A stretch of 64,000 bases of DNA from Sipunculus nudus. Its lineage: Eukaryota; Annelida; Sipuncula; Golfingiida; Sipunculidae. Under the pieces are notes generated by a model. That model saw nothing but the letters and a program-made list of their open reading frames with translations, was not told where the DNA came from and made no database searches. The DNA lies in assembly GCA_026874595.1 (NCBI GenBank), contig CM049307.1, positions 43,406,362-43,470,361 on the forward strand. The letters run 5' to 3'. The translations under genes were made by a program, and so were the position numbers. Shown in pieces: positions 22,271 through 34,680 of this stretch. Within the stretch, counting starts at the first letter, position 1. Every line of letters starts with the position of its first letter.

Positions 22271-24326
22271 GGGGGTTCCTCAGAGTTATGACCCAGCAAT
22301 TAGGATGATTACACACCCAGGACCTGCAGGTGTCATAGACATTGGGTCTGGGTGACACAAGGATACAAAAATACCAAACCAAAAAGGAACTCTGCAGATT
22401 TACTAGCTTAGATTTAGAATTTGATAAGGCAGCATAACAAAATTTGGAGGCTCATACCTCAACAAAAAAAAATATTTATATTTATAAAAATAAATAAAAA
22501 AAAAGTTAATGATGTCATCCCTGGCTTATGTTCCAACCCTCTACAACATTTTGTGTAAATTTGTGCAGTAGTTTGTGTGAATCTGTTTATAAATACATGG
22601 AAAAAATAAATGGGACTCATAACCTGGACACCTGCAAGACAGCAAGATACCAGAAACACAAATTTTAATTCATATATTATATTCCAAGATGTGGGATACA
22701 TTTGGGATATTTCAGTATTTCAAGTGGTTGACTTCATTTAGATCTTTATCTTCCATTGAGGATATGTATTGTTGTGTTTATCCTAGGTTCATAAGTAAAG
22801 CTTTTTGATAAATATATACATTGACCATGGCAGTAACTCTGTTGGTCATGTGTTTTACTCCTTAAGCCTGTGATGGTCATATAATAGCAATTTTTGTTAA
22901 TTTGTCATCTGGTGTGCAGTATACACAGATCTGTTCAAAAACTGACTTCACAGTAAATTTGGTTCATGCATACACTATTAACTGGCATAAGTCAGATAAA
23001 ATTGGAATTTTCGGTCCATTTTTAACCTACTGTCACCAAAAAAGGTTCTCCAACTTTTATGTAAATTTTTTAGAAACTGTGTGATAAACTGGAACTAAGA
23101 GAAAGTAAACAATTCCAGTACAATACAGACTATTTTACCAAACATCAGTAGTACTTCCTTTGAATGTTCAAAGCCTACAAAAGAAAACCTGTAACCACTT
23201 TCCATATGCTAGATTTAATTTCCTTATAGACAGCTGCTCACTGGTCCCTTATTTTTATTTATTATATGAATATAGTAAGTAATATAAGTCCAGACTTGCA
23301 TGTGCTGCCCCCTGGGGACACAATTGGTACCAATGCCAAGCTTCCTTAACCCTGGGCAACCAATTTGACAATGAAATATTCTTGAGTTGAAATATATCAT
23401 ACTGTGTCTCTAAGAAATGCCACGTTTCACATTAGTCATTTTTATGCAGCGTACCTGTGACTGTTTGTTGCTGGAGATATGCTATATAACCTTTTACAGG
23501 AGGTATGAGGCTACAGGTGTAATCATTAAAAAGATCCTGCAGGTGAAGAAGGAATGTTATAACTGTAGGTGTGAATAAAATTGAGTGTTTGGTGATCACT
23601 GGAGCTTTCTCTGCTGTTAGCTTTTAATGTGTTACAGTGTTTTTGTATCTCACTCTCTGAGTCACCCTCTGTCTGAGTCACCCCCTATCTGTGTAACCCT
23701 CCATTACACTTGTTGACCCTCTGTGCTCTCAGTTTCCCTGATAGATGGTAACTTAGACAAGACAGCCGTGTTTACAGTAACAACCCTGAGGTGACACACT
23801 ATCTGGCTCTATCACCAATCACAGATGCTTTTAACACTTTCATTTTTTAGTGTTTCTTGAGCATTCAGCTGAATTTTACATTAAATCTGTGCTCCCCGGT
23901 GGCTTTGAGAGTGTTAATGAGTTAATTTGATTGATTACTGGACTGCTCATGTTCAGGCTAATGCAGGCTGTGGAAAGAATAATGTCTCTCACCGTTTTCT
24001 TTTGGGACTTTCTCTGTCTGTGCATGTCTTTCTAATTCTCTAACTCAGTCTTTTTACCCCAGGCCTCTCTCCCTCTTTCTTTCTTTCCTTTCCACTTTGC
24101 AGCCTTTCTCCTTCTTTTCTACTTTTTGTCTTTCTTTCTTTGTCATTGTACCCTTTTTATGTTTTTTTTTAATTGAAAAAGTGGAGTTGTGCCCAAGCTG
24201 ATCACATTGACCTAAATTTTGTGACCGCACTGGCTCATTAACCAGTGACTATAAGATGTAATTATAGTTGAGATTCTGTTATAGCTCCAAGTATTGGAAC
24301 AAGTGGAAACTAAAGAAGATCTGAAT

Positions 24327-24329
<3 letters not shown>

Positions 24330-24370
<41 letters not shown>
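24330..24370. repeat. (TA)n microsatellite
   Basis: About 20 uninterrupted AT dinucleotides, followed by GTATATAAAT. Confidence 0.95.
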
Positions 24371-24377
<7 letters not shown>

Positions 24378-24654
24378 AATATTATCCATGTCCAGTCCAG
24401 CTGCCAATACACATGGATGCCAGCTCTAGAACAATGCTTTGTTGTTTTACAGTCTTACTTGGCATTTTTGATGTTTTTACCTAAGCTGATTTTCAGTCAT
24501 ATGCTGAGCTCTAATGATGGGTCTGGCTTTGTTGTCCATGCAGGGGACCAAAAGTAAGTAGGGGATGGATTGTAACTGTTGTCTTGATATTGGTATATTT
24601 TTAAACATCATTGTTAGGTTGTGTCACATGAACAGACCTCAAATATAAGGTTGA

Positions 24655-25110
24655 TTATATGAGGGGAAAACAGAGATTGGCCAATCCTGGATATAAACCC
24701 ATGTCGTTGGCACACAGAACTGCTTTGCCCATAAAGCACTCTTCCATGGAGAGACAGTTTAATAGGTCTGCCTTTATATGCACCCCATAACACACCCCAT
24801 GTTGAAACTGAAAGTGTTCTGGCTTCAGAATGAATTAAATTAATTAATTATCCCAGGAGTCACACTTTTGGTGTACTAGGTGGTGCAGATTATTACTTAT
24901 ACTACCTTTCCCTGGCCTCATAGGCACCATTTAGGGTGAGCTCCCATTTCTCACATAGACATTTTTAAAAAGGAATACTATATTATAGTAGCACCGATCA
25001 TATGTCTGGACCCACATTGATGGCACACAGTCTAGCAATTCAACTGCTTTGGCAAAGCAGCTTTGCCAATAAAGCAAGTTTCACTGTTGAGATAGTTAGG
25101 TGTGCCTCCT
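24655..25110 (-). repeat. Two related diverged SINE-like copies
   Basis: GGCACACAGAACTGCTTTGCC, then CATAAAGCACTCTTCCATGG (about 24708-24750) and GGCACACAGTCTAGCAATTC, then TTTGCCAATAAAGCAAGTTTC (about 25022-25083) are diverged copies. On the minus strand each has a GGGTTTATATCC-type B-box-like word. They are too decayed to classify surely. Confidence 0.35.
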
Positions 25111-26354
25111 GTTACAGTTGAGAGTAGGGCCTTTGGTAAAGGGACAGCTTAGCCGTCAGTGCTGAGTGAGGTTTAGGGCTACTCAGTCTTCTGTAAATAT
25201 GTTTGTGTTTGAAAGTATTCCCTGTTCCTTAGTCATTTTGACCTGTGCTGCTCTGCATGTTTTCTTCAGCAAATTTTACATGATTTTGGCAACTCAGAAA
25301 CTGACGTAGGGTCTAGAAGTTTGAAAATTAATGATCCCATCAACAGATGTATGGTTCCTGATATGTTAGAATACAAGTTGTCACAAGAGAGAGGGTGAAA
25401 ATAGAAATGGGAAGACTTTACAAGGGTTTAATTGAACCAAGATGTAAAACGAATAATATTATCCTATTAAATGTTCCAGCCACTGAGCTACCAGAATACA
25501 AGAGTTCCATGTGCTCTTATATTAGAACAATTCAAGTGATTTCAATGGAGCTGTCAGTTTGTTATTGAAAGAAATCTTCTGAAAATGTGGATGGCAACTT
25601 CCTGCAGACTAATGGAAGATCCAAATTGATTTAGATTTATTAATACTTGTATGTTATTTACCAAGATCACTAGATTTAAAGCTATTTAGAAATAGGAAAA
25701 GAACAGAATTATTCAGTTGCATTAATTTCCAGGTTCAAATATCTCAGATTTTTTTTTTTTAAATATGCAGAAGTCAAGAAGACTTAATGGAATATATAAT
25801 GACCACTTTTTGAAATGGCAGAAATATTACACATGTTAAATTTCAAATGCATGCAACTTGAGTTGTCCCATGTTATAACCTACCAATGTTAGCACTGTCA
25901 GACACTCAGATTAAGCTATAGTGTCAACCATTTTAAACCCTCTAGCAATGATCATTAGGTGACCAGCCCATGTGATTTTCCACAGAATTTCTTTGAGGAT
26001 TTTCATTGGAAAATCTCAGGGATAAAAAACATACACTGAGGATCTCTACTTTCTTCAAGGCCTTTAAGCCAGTTGTTCACTTATCCTACTTACAGAATAT
26101 ACATGATTCTTTTTTTTGTACACATTATGGAAATCTAGAAAATTCCTGCTAAGGAAAGTTCTTATAAAGCCTGGTGATGTGTATGAGCTTGTTTATCAGC
26201 AAGTTGTTAGTAAACTTTACACTTTTATTTTTTGGTGGAGGTAAAAGCCTCCTTTCTTATTGCTAACTTAACTAAGTATATGTACATCTGCAGAATTCCA
26301 TTCTGTTTTTGGACTACTTGACAGGGCTAGTATAACAATTCCTCTCATTTTATA

Positions 26355-26525
26355 TCATTTGTGAGTGAAAATACGGCCATTGGGCACGGCCTTTCAATAA
26401 GCCTTCAGCGCTAACACTATATGGGGGCAGACTGTGAAAAATCTCACTGCCTAAGCTGAGATTCAAACTCACAATCTCCTGGCTTTGTGTCCTGTGCTCT
26501 ACCCCTGAGCCACAGAAGCCGGTGG
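26355..26525 (-). repeat. tRNA-derived SINE
   Basis: On the minus strand TGGCTCAGGGGTAGAGC (A box, 26512-26496) and GAGTTTGAATCTC (B box, 26470-26458) sit at tRNA spacing. They are followed by a tRNA-unrelated body (CAGTGAGATTTTTCACAGTC, then GCCCCCATATAG). An open frame through it is incidental. Confidence 0.65.
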
Positions 26526-26636
26526 TAAATTTTACACTTCCCATGTTGACAAACAGAAAACCATGTGACCGGAGGTGGTTGATTGCACACTAGTTTTTGT
26601 TGGTGAGAACATATGAAGCAAGCAATGCCATCTTTT

Positions 26637-28100
26637 TTTAGCTCAGCTGACTATAAGTCATCTGAGCTATAGTCGTGGTCCATTGTCCGTCGTCCGTCCG
26701 TCTGTCCGTCCGTCCGTCCGTCCGTCCGTCCGTAGATGTGGCACGTTTTGAAACCGTAAGACCTAGGAATCCAAAATTCAGCTTAATGTTAGATGTCCCC
26801 AAGATCTCCTACCAAGCCGAAAACTGGGTCTTTGGGACATATTCCTTTGAGAAATTAAGGAAAAACCTCGATTTTTTATTAAAAACCTATTTTCACACTT
26901 TAGGACTGCCTACTATCAAAACCACTCATCTGTTTTTCCTCATATTTCCTATAAATAATCCTCTATATAATTCCTATGTACATGCCAGAAATTAGGTCTG
27001 TATTATTTAATTTAAAAAAGTTATGGGCCCAAACATAATGCATTTTTTAAATAATCAGGAAAGAAATTTTATCACTTAACACAAAACTTGTTAAAGCTAA
27101 GCACTTTTTTTCCAGTAATATTACTTTTATTAATCAAAATTAAATTGTATACCCAAAATTAGATCAAAATCTTTTAAATTTTTAAAAATATTAGCAAAAA
27201 TAAAAAATTGGTACCTTAAATTTTGCCCAACTTTGACCATGGCACGTTTTTTTGCTGTAACTGCTGTGGATTTAATTTTCACAGCATGTTTTTGTTAGCA
27301 TTTCAACTATTAACACCAAAAATTTGAAACCAGTTCATCAAAAACTGTAGATTTTATTCAAGTTTTCAAGCACCATGTCACATATTGCTAGTGTTATGCA
27401 GTTTGCTAGAGCTCAGCTCCCGAGCTTCAGCTCTAAGTTCCTTAAATTTGGCATACAGTTAGATTTCTCCAAAATCCCCTACCATGCCAAGAATTTGGTC
27501 ACTAGGACTTAATTCCTTCGAGATATCAATGAAAAACTTCATTTTTCCATTAAAAACCAAATGTTACACTTTAAGACTGCCTAATATCAAAACCACTGAT
27601 CTGACTTTGATCATATATAATATACATATTTTTCTATACATTCACTATGCACATGCCAGAAATGATGTCAGTATTGTGTATTTTTTTTTAAGTTATGGGC
27701 CCAAACATAATGCACTTTGTAAAAAATCAAGAAATATATTTACTCCCTTAACAAGGGCATTGCTGAAGCTAGAGATCTTTTTTGTCAGGGATGTAACATT
27801 ATTTAATCAAGATTCAATTGAATACCCAAAATTAGTTCTGAATTTTTCAAATTTTATAAGTTATTAGTATAAATATAAAATTAGTACCTTAAATTTGGCC
27901 CAACTGTGACCATGGCACGTTTGTTTCCCGTGAGCACTGTTGATATAATTTTCATATCATGCACACATAAGGATTTCAGCTTTTTAGTTTAGAAAGCTGA
28001 AAGAAATTTGCCAAATATTGTAGCTTTTATTAATGTTTTTTATGAGACCCTGTCAGACTTTGGCTCTCTCCAGCCCCTCTTGAGTCACCTGTATGTTGAC
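26637..28100. mobile_element. Interspersed element with (CCGT)n and internal duplication
   Basis: It opens TAGCTCAGCTGACTATAAGT, then GAGCTATAGTCG and a GTCCGTCC run (26686-26733), and ends near CTTGAGTCACCTG. The parts 26760-27290 and 27430-27960 are diverged copies of each other. They share blocks such as CTACCAAGCC/CTACCATGCC, GACTGCCTA.TATCAAAACCA and TGACCATGGCACGTTT. Open frames inside are by-products of the repeat. Confidence 0.65.
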
Positions 28101-31030
28101 CTTGTTGACCTTTCATCAAATTATGCACGCTTGAGGGGAGAATCCAGGCAGCTGATGGCCAGCCACAGTTGATCCAGGTGTTCAACCCAACTCATCTAGT
28201 AGTTTTAACCAACAACATAACAATAAACAATAAATTAATAAACTTTCATTGGTTTTTAATAACAAATTAAAGAAAAATAGAAAAGGAATTTGTTAGTTTA
28301 TAAAAACAGGAAATTAACTTGCAGTTACTGATGATATAAGAATCTTGTATCGATGGGTAGAATGTCACATATTCCAAATAACACCATGCAGTCACCTATG
28401 GCATTTTTCAGTTCATTTTTAATGATAAAGAAGTAAATCATATTATTCATTACTAATCATTAAGGATTATATGAAGGAAATTAATGATAGACAAAGATGC
28501 AGTTGATAATATTAATCTAGATTCCTACTGTGTCTAGTGTGTACATTGATGTGAAATTAGTCCAAAATGAATTTTTTACAGTTATTTTTTAATATAAATA
28601 AAAGCCATAAAACCAGGTACTTATGATCATTATTTAAATGTGTGAATTTTGTATATTCTGGATTCTCAACATCATTGTTTGGTGAAAACTGAATAAATAC
28701 CAGACATGGTGCGAATACTTTGTAATTGTATTTAAAAACGAATATGATTATGTACTCCATTATAAAATTTCTTGCATAAAGAATGGGAATTCAGGTAAAA
28801 ATGAAAGTATATGAATACTCGTGCAAATACTTTCAAAATGTATTCATGAATGCATTCATGAATATATTCTTTAATATTATTTTAATAATCATATCAATTA
28901 TATTTCATTTTAAAAAATCATATGATTCTCTTATTATTTTTAATAAAAATTATATTTGGGACAATATTTGTAATTTTTTTAATAAATAGTTAAACTCTTA
29001 TATTATATGTTCTGCTTATAAGTTATATGGCCAAGTCAAAATCTGTGTGACAGTAGTACTCCATTTGTTAATAAAATAAATGAAATCAATCCTCTTCCCT
29101 GTCTCCAAAGGTACTATCAAAATCATACATAAGCTAAACAACAACAACTCATAATACAGCTTATATTTATTACCACACAAAACCAGCATGTGCCTCATTT
29201 CTAAATAATATTTTTTATCATATATAACAGCTGAGCGTCGTGACCCATAGGTCCCTTGTTATCATTTGCAAACCTAAGATAGCTAGATGTCCTTGTTGGA
29301 TGTATTTTGATTAAGACTGCTGCCATTTTGGTGGGCCCCCCACATGTTATAAATCTGTTGAAATGAATAAAATGAACAGTCTTCAGATCTGCGATGTCAG
29401 AATTGGCCCCTTTAAATTTATGAAAGTTAGTTTAAGGTATGAAAGGCCACGTGTTGCAAAAGGAATATGAGAGTTCATATTTAAGTCCACCTAAAGTAAT
29501 AAGGTATTCAGCCAATTATTTTGGTACAGAAGAACATATTATCAGTAACAGGTGCTCTAAGGCACAGGTAGTTCAGCTGTGTCTGTTATACCTTATTTCA
29601 CTAAGTCAGCCATTTAGTTCCATGCACATTTCGTGTCAAATATCATAGATTCTTTCCCCCCCAGCAGAACAGCCACATCAGTGTACAATTAGCTTCATAT
29701 GTGAGTAATAAGCCTGGCAACCAGACTCTGATAAGTCGTGCTTCCATCAGCAATTTTATGTGGCCCACTGTAGCATCTCTCTGACGTGCCATCCTTCACC
29801 TGAGCAAGTCGGAGGTCTTTAGCAGTTTTTTATTAATCTTGGTGCAGTTTTTAACATTTGCAAGTGTCCTGCAGATTTTCCCAGGAACCTTGGAGACCAG
29901 CTTGCCTCTGGTTTTTGTCCCTCCTGTTTTTCTTATGACTGTTACCATAGTAACAGAACCATGCCACCAGCAGGATTTCATGATCTTCTGTGAATTATTT
30001 ACATATGTGATATGTCTTACATTGTTGAACTGATATATTGTTATTTTAATCAGATCACCTTAAGTTATTTTAGAAGCAGGTGACATTCTCATTACCAAGT
30101 GAGCTATATTTAAATATGCCTATTTTCAGTTATTTTCCTCTTTGAGAATAAATTCTGTAAAATTTTACTGCAAGAAACACATAGTGGTAGAAGTATGTCC
30201 CTGCAGGTTTTTTCAAAATAAACTTTAATTTAATAGAAAGGAAGTGACTAGGTGAAAATGGACCAATGGCATGTCCTCCTGAATTTACTGCGACACATGC
30301 TTGACTTATCAGCAGTGGTCTCAGTAACATGAGCCGGCTAACCTTGAGTCTCAGACAGATTGTCACATTTTAGTTACAAAACCTGTGGAGATGAACGTGA
30401 CGCAAATCTTAATGGACTTATTGATCCTGTCAGAAATCTGAGGAGCGTACGGGTCAGAAGCAGGTGGGCAGAGTATCATGATTGGTCATGTGACCTTTAA
30501 TTAACCAAACTGTGGTTATACTATCACACAGGTAAGGTTATATTATAAGTAATCATACACACACTGACACACACATACACTTTTTGTTGTGTTTCATTTA
30601 AAAAAACATGTTTATATATTATCTAATAAAACAATGGTTCATCACAGTGGTCATCTTAGGCCTGCTTGTTTCATTTAATAGTAATTAATCAGGTTATTTG
30701 AACTGAAGATTTAAGATTCACTTTCCCCAAGGTGTGACTGGGGTTGAAGCATATGTACATGGTGGTTTGTTTTTTGTCAGATGGATATCATTAAGACAAT
30801 AACAGACCTGGTGTAATGTGACCAAAGTCAGACTAGACATAAAAAGAGGAGGAAAAATACATGGGGTTTCAAGGACACATATGGGTATAATCTGGTGCAG
30901 TGCTGTCAACAGAACATCTGGATGTCAGCATCACTTGCTGCAGCAGCTGAAACAAGTGTTTGTCACCGGGATGTGTGCAGTTCAGGCATCAGGCCTAGTG
31001 TTAAACTGTCATAAACTTCAAAAATGAGAC
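28101..31030. other. No named gene; one exon candidate
   Basis: AT-rich. A GACCCATAGGTCCCTTGTT word near 29240 recurs in diverged form near 62246 and is probably a transposon end. The minus-strand open frame at 29981-29796 is basic and protein-like in places but has no clear splice sites or family. The exon candidate at 30374-30463 is listed separately. Confidence 0.5.
30374..30463 (+). CDS. Candidate internal exon, unknown
   Basis: A 90-nt plus-strand segment lies between an acceptor (TTGTCACATTTTAG) and a donor (AGCAG|GTGGGC). It reads YKTCGDERDANLNGLIDPV and then a basic RSVRVRSR run. It enters after two bases of a codon and exits after two. Sequence character is protein-like but not recognised. 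It could belong with the candidate exons at 38313 and 45282 to a long-intron gene. Confidence 0.28.
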
Positions 31031-31033
31031 CCT

Positions 31034-32962
31034 GAGTGACTGTCATATCATCAAGAGAAAAGGCCTACATGAGTGTTCAGGCTTTAATCTATCCAGTCTC
31101 TAAGAATAAGGCTAGACTGTCTTGTCTGGCATCAGTCTATCCAGTCATCAAGAATAATGCCTGAGTATCTGATCAGTCATCAGTCTGTCCAGTCATCAAG
31201 ACTAAGGCCAAAGTGTCTGTTCAGGCATCAGTCTGTCCAGTCATCAAAAGTAAGGGCCGGAGTGTCTGTTCAGGCATCAATCTTTCCCGTCATCAAGAGT
31301 AAGGCCTGCAGCCTCTGTTCAGGAATCAGTCTGTCTAGTCATCAAGAATAAGGCCTGTGTGTCTGTTCAGGCATCAGTCTTTCCAGTCATCAAGAATAAG
31401 GCCTGAATGTCTGTTCAGGCATAAATTCCAGTCATCAAGAATAAGGCCTGAGTGTCTGTTGAGGCATCAGTCTGTCCAATCATCAAGAGTAAGGCCTGAG
31501 TGTCAGTTCAGGCATCAGTCTGTCCAGTCATCAAGAATAAGGCCTAAGTGTCTGTTCAGGCATGTCTTTCCAGTCATCAAGAATAAGGCCTTAGTGTCTG
31601 TTCACTGTGTTTAGGCATAAGTCTGTCCAGTTATCAAGAAAAAGGCCTGAGTGTCTGTTCAGGCATAAGTCTTTCCAGTCATCAAGAATAAGGCCTGAGT
31701 GTCTGTTCAGGCATAAGTCTTTCCAGTCATCAAGAATGAGGCCTGAGTGTCTGTTGACTGTGTTCAGACATCAGTTTGTCCAGTCTTCAAGTGTAAGGCC
31801 TGCAGCCTCTGTTCAGGCAATAGTCTATCGAGATATTAAGAGTAAGGCCTGAGGGTCTGTTCAGGCATCAGTCTGTCCAATCATCAAGAGTAAGGCCTGA
31901 GTGTCAGTTCAGGCATCAGTCTTTCCAGTCATCAAGAAAAAGGCCTGAATGTCTGTTCAGGCATAAATCATTCCAGTCATCAAGAATAAGGCCTTAGTGT
32001 CTGTTCACTGTGTTTAGGCATAAGTCTGTCCAGTTATCAAGAAAAAGGCCTGAGTGTCTGTTCAGGCATAAGTCTTTCCAGTCATCAAGAATAAGGCCTG
32101 AGTGTCTGTTCAGGCATAAGTCTTTCCAGTCATCAAGAATAAGGCCTGAGTGTCTGTTGACTGTGTTCAGACATCAGTTTGTCCAGTCTTCAAGTGTAAG
32201 GCCTGCAGCCTCTGTTCAGGCAATAGTCTATCGAGATATTAAGAGTAAGGCCTGAGGGTCTGTTCAGGCATCAGTCTGTCCAATCATCAAGAGTAAGGCC
32301 TGAGTGTCTGTTCAGGCATGTCTTTCCAGTCATCAAGAATAAGGCCTGAGTGTCTGTTCACTGTGTTCAGGCATATGTCTGTCAAGTCATCAAGAATAAG
32401 GCCTGAGTGTCTGTTCAGGCATCAGTCTGTCCAGTCATCAAGAGTAAGGCCTGAGGGTCTGTTCAGGCATCAGTCTGTCAAGTCATCAAGTGTAATGTCT
32501 GAGTGTCTGTTCAGGAATCGGTATATCTTGTAATCTAGAATAAGGCCTGAATGTCTGTTCAGGCATAAGTCTTTCCAGTCATCAAGAATAAGGCCTGAGT
32601 GTCTGTTCACTGTGTTCAGACATCAGTTTGTCCAGTCATCAAGAGTAAGGTCTGAGGGTCTGTTCAGGAATCAGTCTATCTTGTCATCTAGAATAAGGCC
32701 TGAGTGTCTGTTCAGGCATCAGTTGTCCAATCATCAAGAGTAAGGCCTGAGTGTCAGTTCAGGCATCAGGCTGTCACGTCATCAAGAGTTATGTCTGAGG
32801 GTCTGTTCAGGCATCAGTCTGTCCAATCATCAAGAGTAAGGCCTGAGTGTCAGTTCAGGCATCAGTCTGTCCAATCATCAAGAGTTAAGCCTGAGTGTCT
32901 GTTCAGGCATCAGCATTTCTAGTCGTCAAGAGAAAGGCCATAGTGTCTGTTCAGGCTTTAAC
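31034..32962. repeat. 48-bp minisatellite, about 40 units
   Basis: The unit CAGTCTGTCCAGTCATCAAG plus AATAAGGCCTGAGTGTCTGT plus TCAGGCAT repeats with 85-95% identity. Edge copies are most diverged and central ones most alike. Some units carry an ACTGTGTTCA insert, and a block of about 333 bp (31575-31908) is duplicated at 31978-32311. Because 48 is a multiple of three, many copies read as a 16-residue repeat (RHQSVQSSRIRPECLF). Length variants break the frame, so these are not one gene. Confidence 0.92.
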
Positions 32963-33734
32963 AAAGCCAGATTGTTTATCAAATCTGAATACAAGACAAT
33001 GGATCCCAGTGTCACAAGCAATGGATCATGTGATTCACAAGTTGCTTGGTCTAAACAAGTGTAAGTCTGTTTATTTCAATGTTTGTTACAAACATGAAGT
33101 AAATGTTGTTTGGCACCCAGAAATGTATCTGATTTTCAGTTGCTGCTTGAGTGTACCCCTAGACAGAAAGTTCAGGTCCAGTACCTGTGGCAGTTGACAC
33201 TTGTAGTGATTGATGACATGAATGTACTACATAGAGACCTGAAGTGAACAAGTCTGACATGTAAAGGAATGTTAGGTTTCTGTGTTAAGAGACAAGAATT
33301 CCCCTGTCATCCATTTCATGGATTGTCTTTGCGTAAGTGGAACTGGGATTTGACCTTTAGTGATTCCATTATGATAAGCATGTTTTCTGTGGTTACTGGA
33401 ATGTCGCAATACATCTTGCTTACACAGTGAAAAAATTTCTCTGCATGATGATTGGTGTTGCTCTTGGAGTGTTCTAAATTGTTTTTTCAGTTAAGCTTAA
33501 AATAAATCTTTCTTGTTTGAGGTGCTTATGTTAAAACACATTCATGTTCTATAAAACAAGTATAACAAAGAGAAGTGCTTTGGTTCAGTTTATTTCAGGA
33601 CTAATACAAGGGGTTCTCTAGTTATAAAATAATAAGAAAAAAGTACCATGACACTCATATGTGGTTTGTATTTAATTTAAATTAAATTAAATATCAGAGT
33701 CTTTGGTAGAACTCACATAATTGTTAATAGGATT

Positions 33735-34680
33735 TAATTGACGTTATCAGAGTTTGCATTGGAACGCCCAGCTCTGAACTACTAAGATGTGATTGACTTA
33801 ATCAGATTCCCAGCTAGAGCTCCAATTACTGTTGTTTTGATTTGACTGACATTATCAGATTTCCATCTTGAGCTCCCATATGTATTGGCATGAAATGATT
33901 GACATTTTCAGAGTCCTAACTGGAGCCTCCATACCTGTTGTTAGGATGGATGATGTTTTCAGAGTCCAGGGTGTGAAATACAGGATTCACACATGCATGT
34001 TTGCATGTACATTTTCTTTTGTGCAGGTTGAAATCATACTGAGGGTGCACTCTGTGCACATATTATAAACCAATGAAAAAAAATGTTGGTGCAGTATTTT
34101 ATTTTTTACTATTCATAAACATCACAATAATTAATTAGCATTTCTGTTCTTTGAGCCACTGAAACTCCTTAACAAGCAAATTTATTCGCCAGTATTACAA
34201 GGTGCATGTTGAAATCCTTAGGTGCATGTAGGTTTTGTTTCAAGGGTGCACCTGGAGCATGTAAATTTTTAGCCTAATTCATACCCTGGAGTCTGCCTGG
34301 AGCTCCCTTACCTGTTGTCATGACTCAGTTGACATTTATCAGAGTCCCATCTTGAGCTCTCATATATATATTTTGACATGACATGATTGATCATGATGTT
34401 ATCGGAGTCTCAGCTATAGCTCCAATACCCGTTGTTTTGACATGAATGACATGATCTTAGTCCCAGCTAGAACTCGCATATTATTCATGTTATTTATATT
34501 ATGACTTGATTGGCAAAATCACAGTCCCAACTCCAATACCCATTGTTTTGACATCATCAGAGAGCCAGCTTATACTCTCATTTCTGTTATTAGGATGATT
34601 GACGTTATAAGAGTCCCAGATTGGACTCCCATGTGATGTGTGTTATAAGGACTTGATTATCAGTATGGGAATCACAGTGA
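33735..34680. repeat. Degenerate ~50-60 bp tandem array
   Basis: About 12 units carry a GACATTATCAGAGTCCCAGC word followed by AGAGCTCCAATACCTGTTGT. Starts are near 33739, 33794, 33849, 33900, 33949, 34331, 34395, 34447, 34510, 34551 and 34602. A 322-bp TIR element interrupts it at 33967-34288. Confidence 0.7.
33967..34288. mobile_element. 322-bp TIR element inserted in a ~50-bp tandem array
   Basis: Ends CAGGGTGTGAAATA and (reversed) CAGGGTATGAATTA are inverted repeats. The sequence is flanked on both sides by GAGTC (33962-33966 and 34289-34293), which is part of the array unit it interrupts. There is no coding capacity. CAGGG ends recall hAT elements, but the visible target duplication is 5 bp, not 8. 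Confidence 0.65.

Larger units (their letters stand above)
21140..26340. other. No gene recognised
   Basis: Apart from the SINE-like copies and the (TA)n run, this is AT-rich unique-looking sequence with only chance open frames. A pyrimidine-rich block (23990-24150) could be a long polypyrimidine tract, but no exon follows. Confidence 0.6.

Noticed and set aside
24294-24557. ORF with YIYIYI repeat
   Set aside because: Translation of the (TA)n microsatellite.
26675-27867. Two 106-127 residue ORFs
   Set aside because: They lie in the two halves of an interspersed repeat, show no domain and do not agree in frame with each other.
31357-32922. Series of 70-85 residue ORFs with RHQSVQSSR repeats as genes
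   Set aside because: They are frame fragments of the 48-bp tandem unit, broken by length variants, with no start context or splice sites.
31034-32962. CRISPR-like repeat array
   Set aside because: Repeats are contiguous without unique spacers, units vary in length and sequence, and the surroundings are eukaryotic introns; this is a minisatellite.
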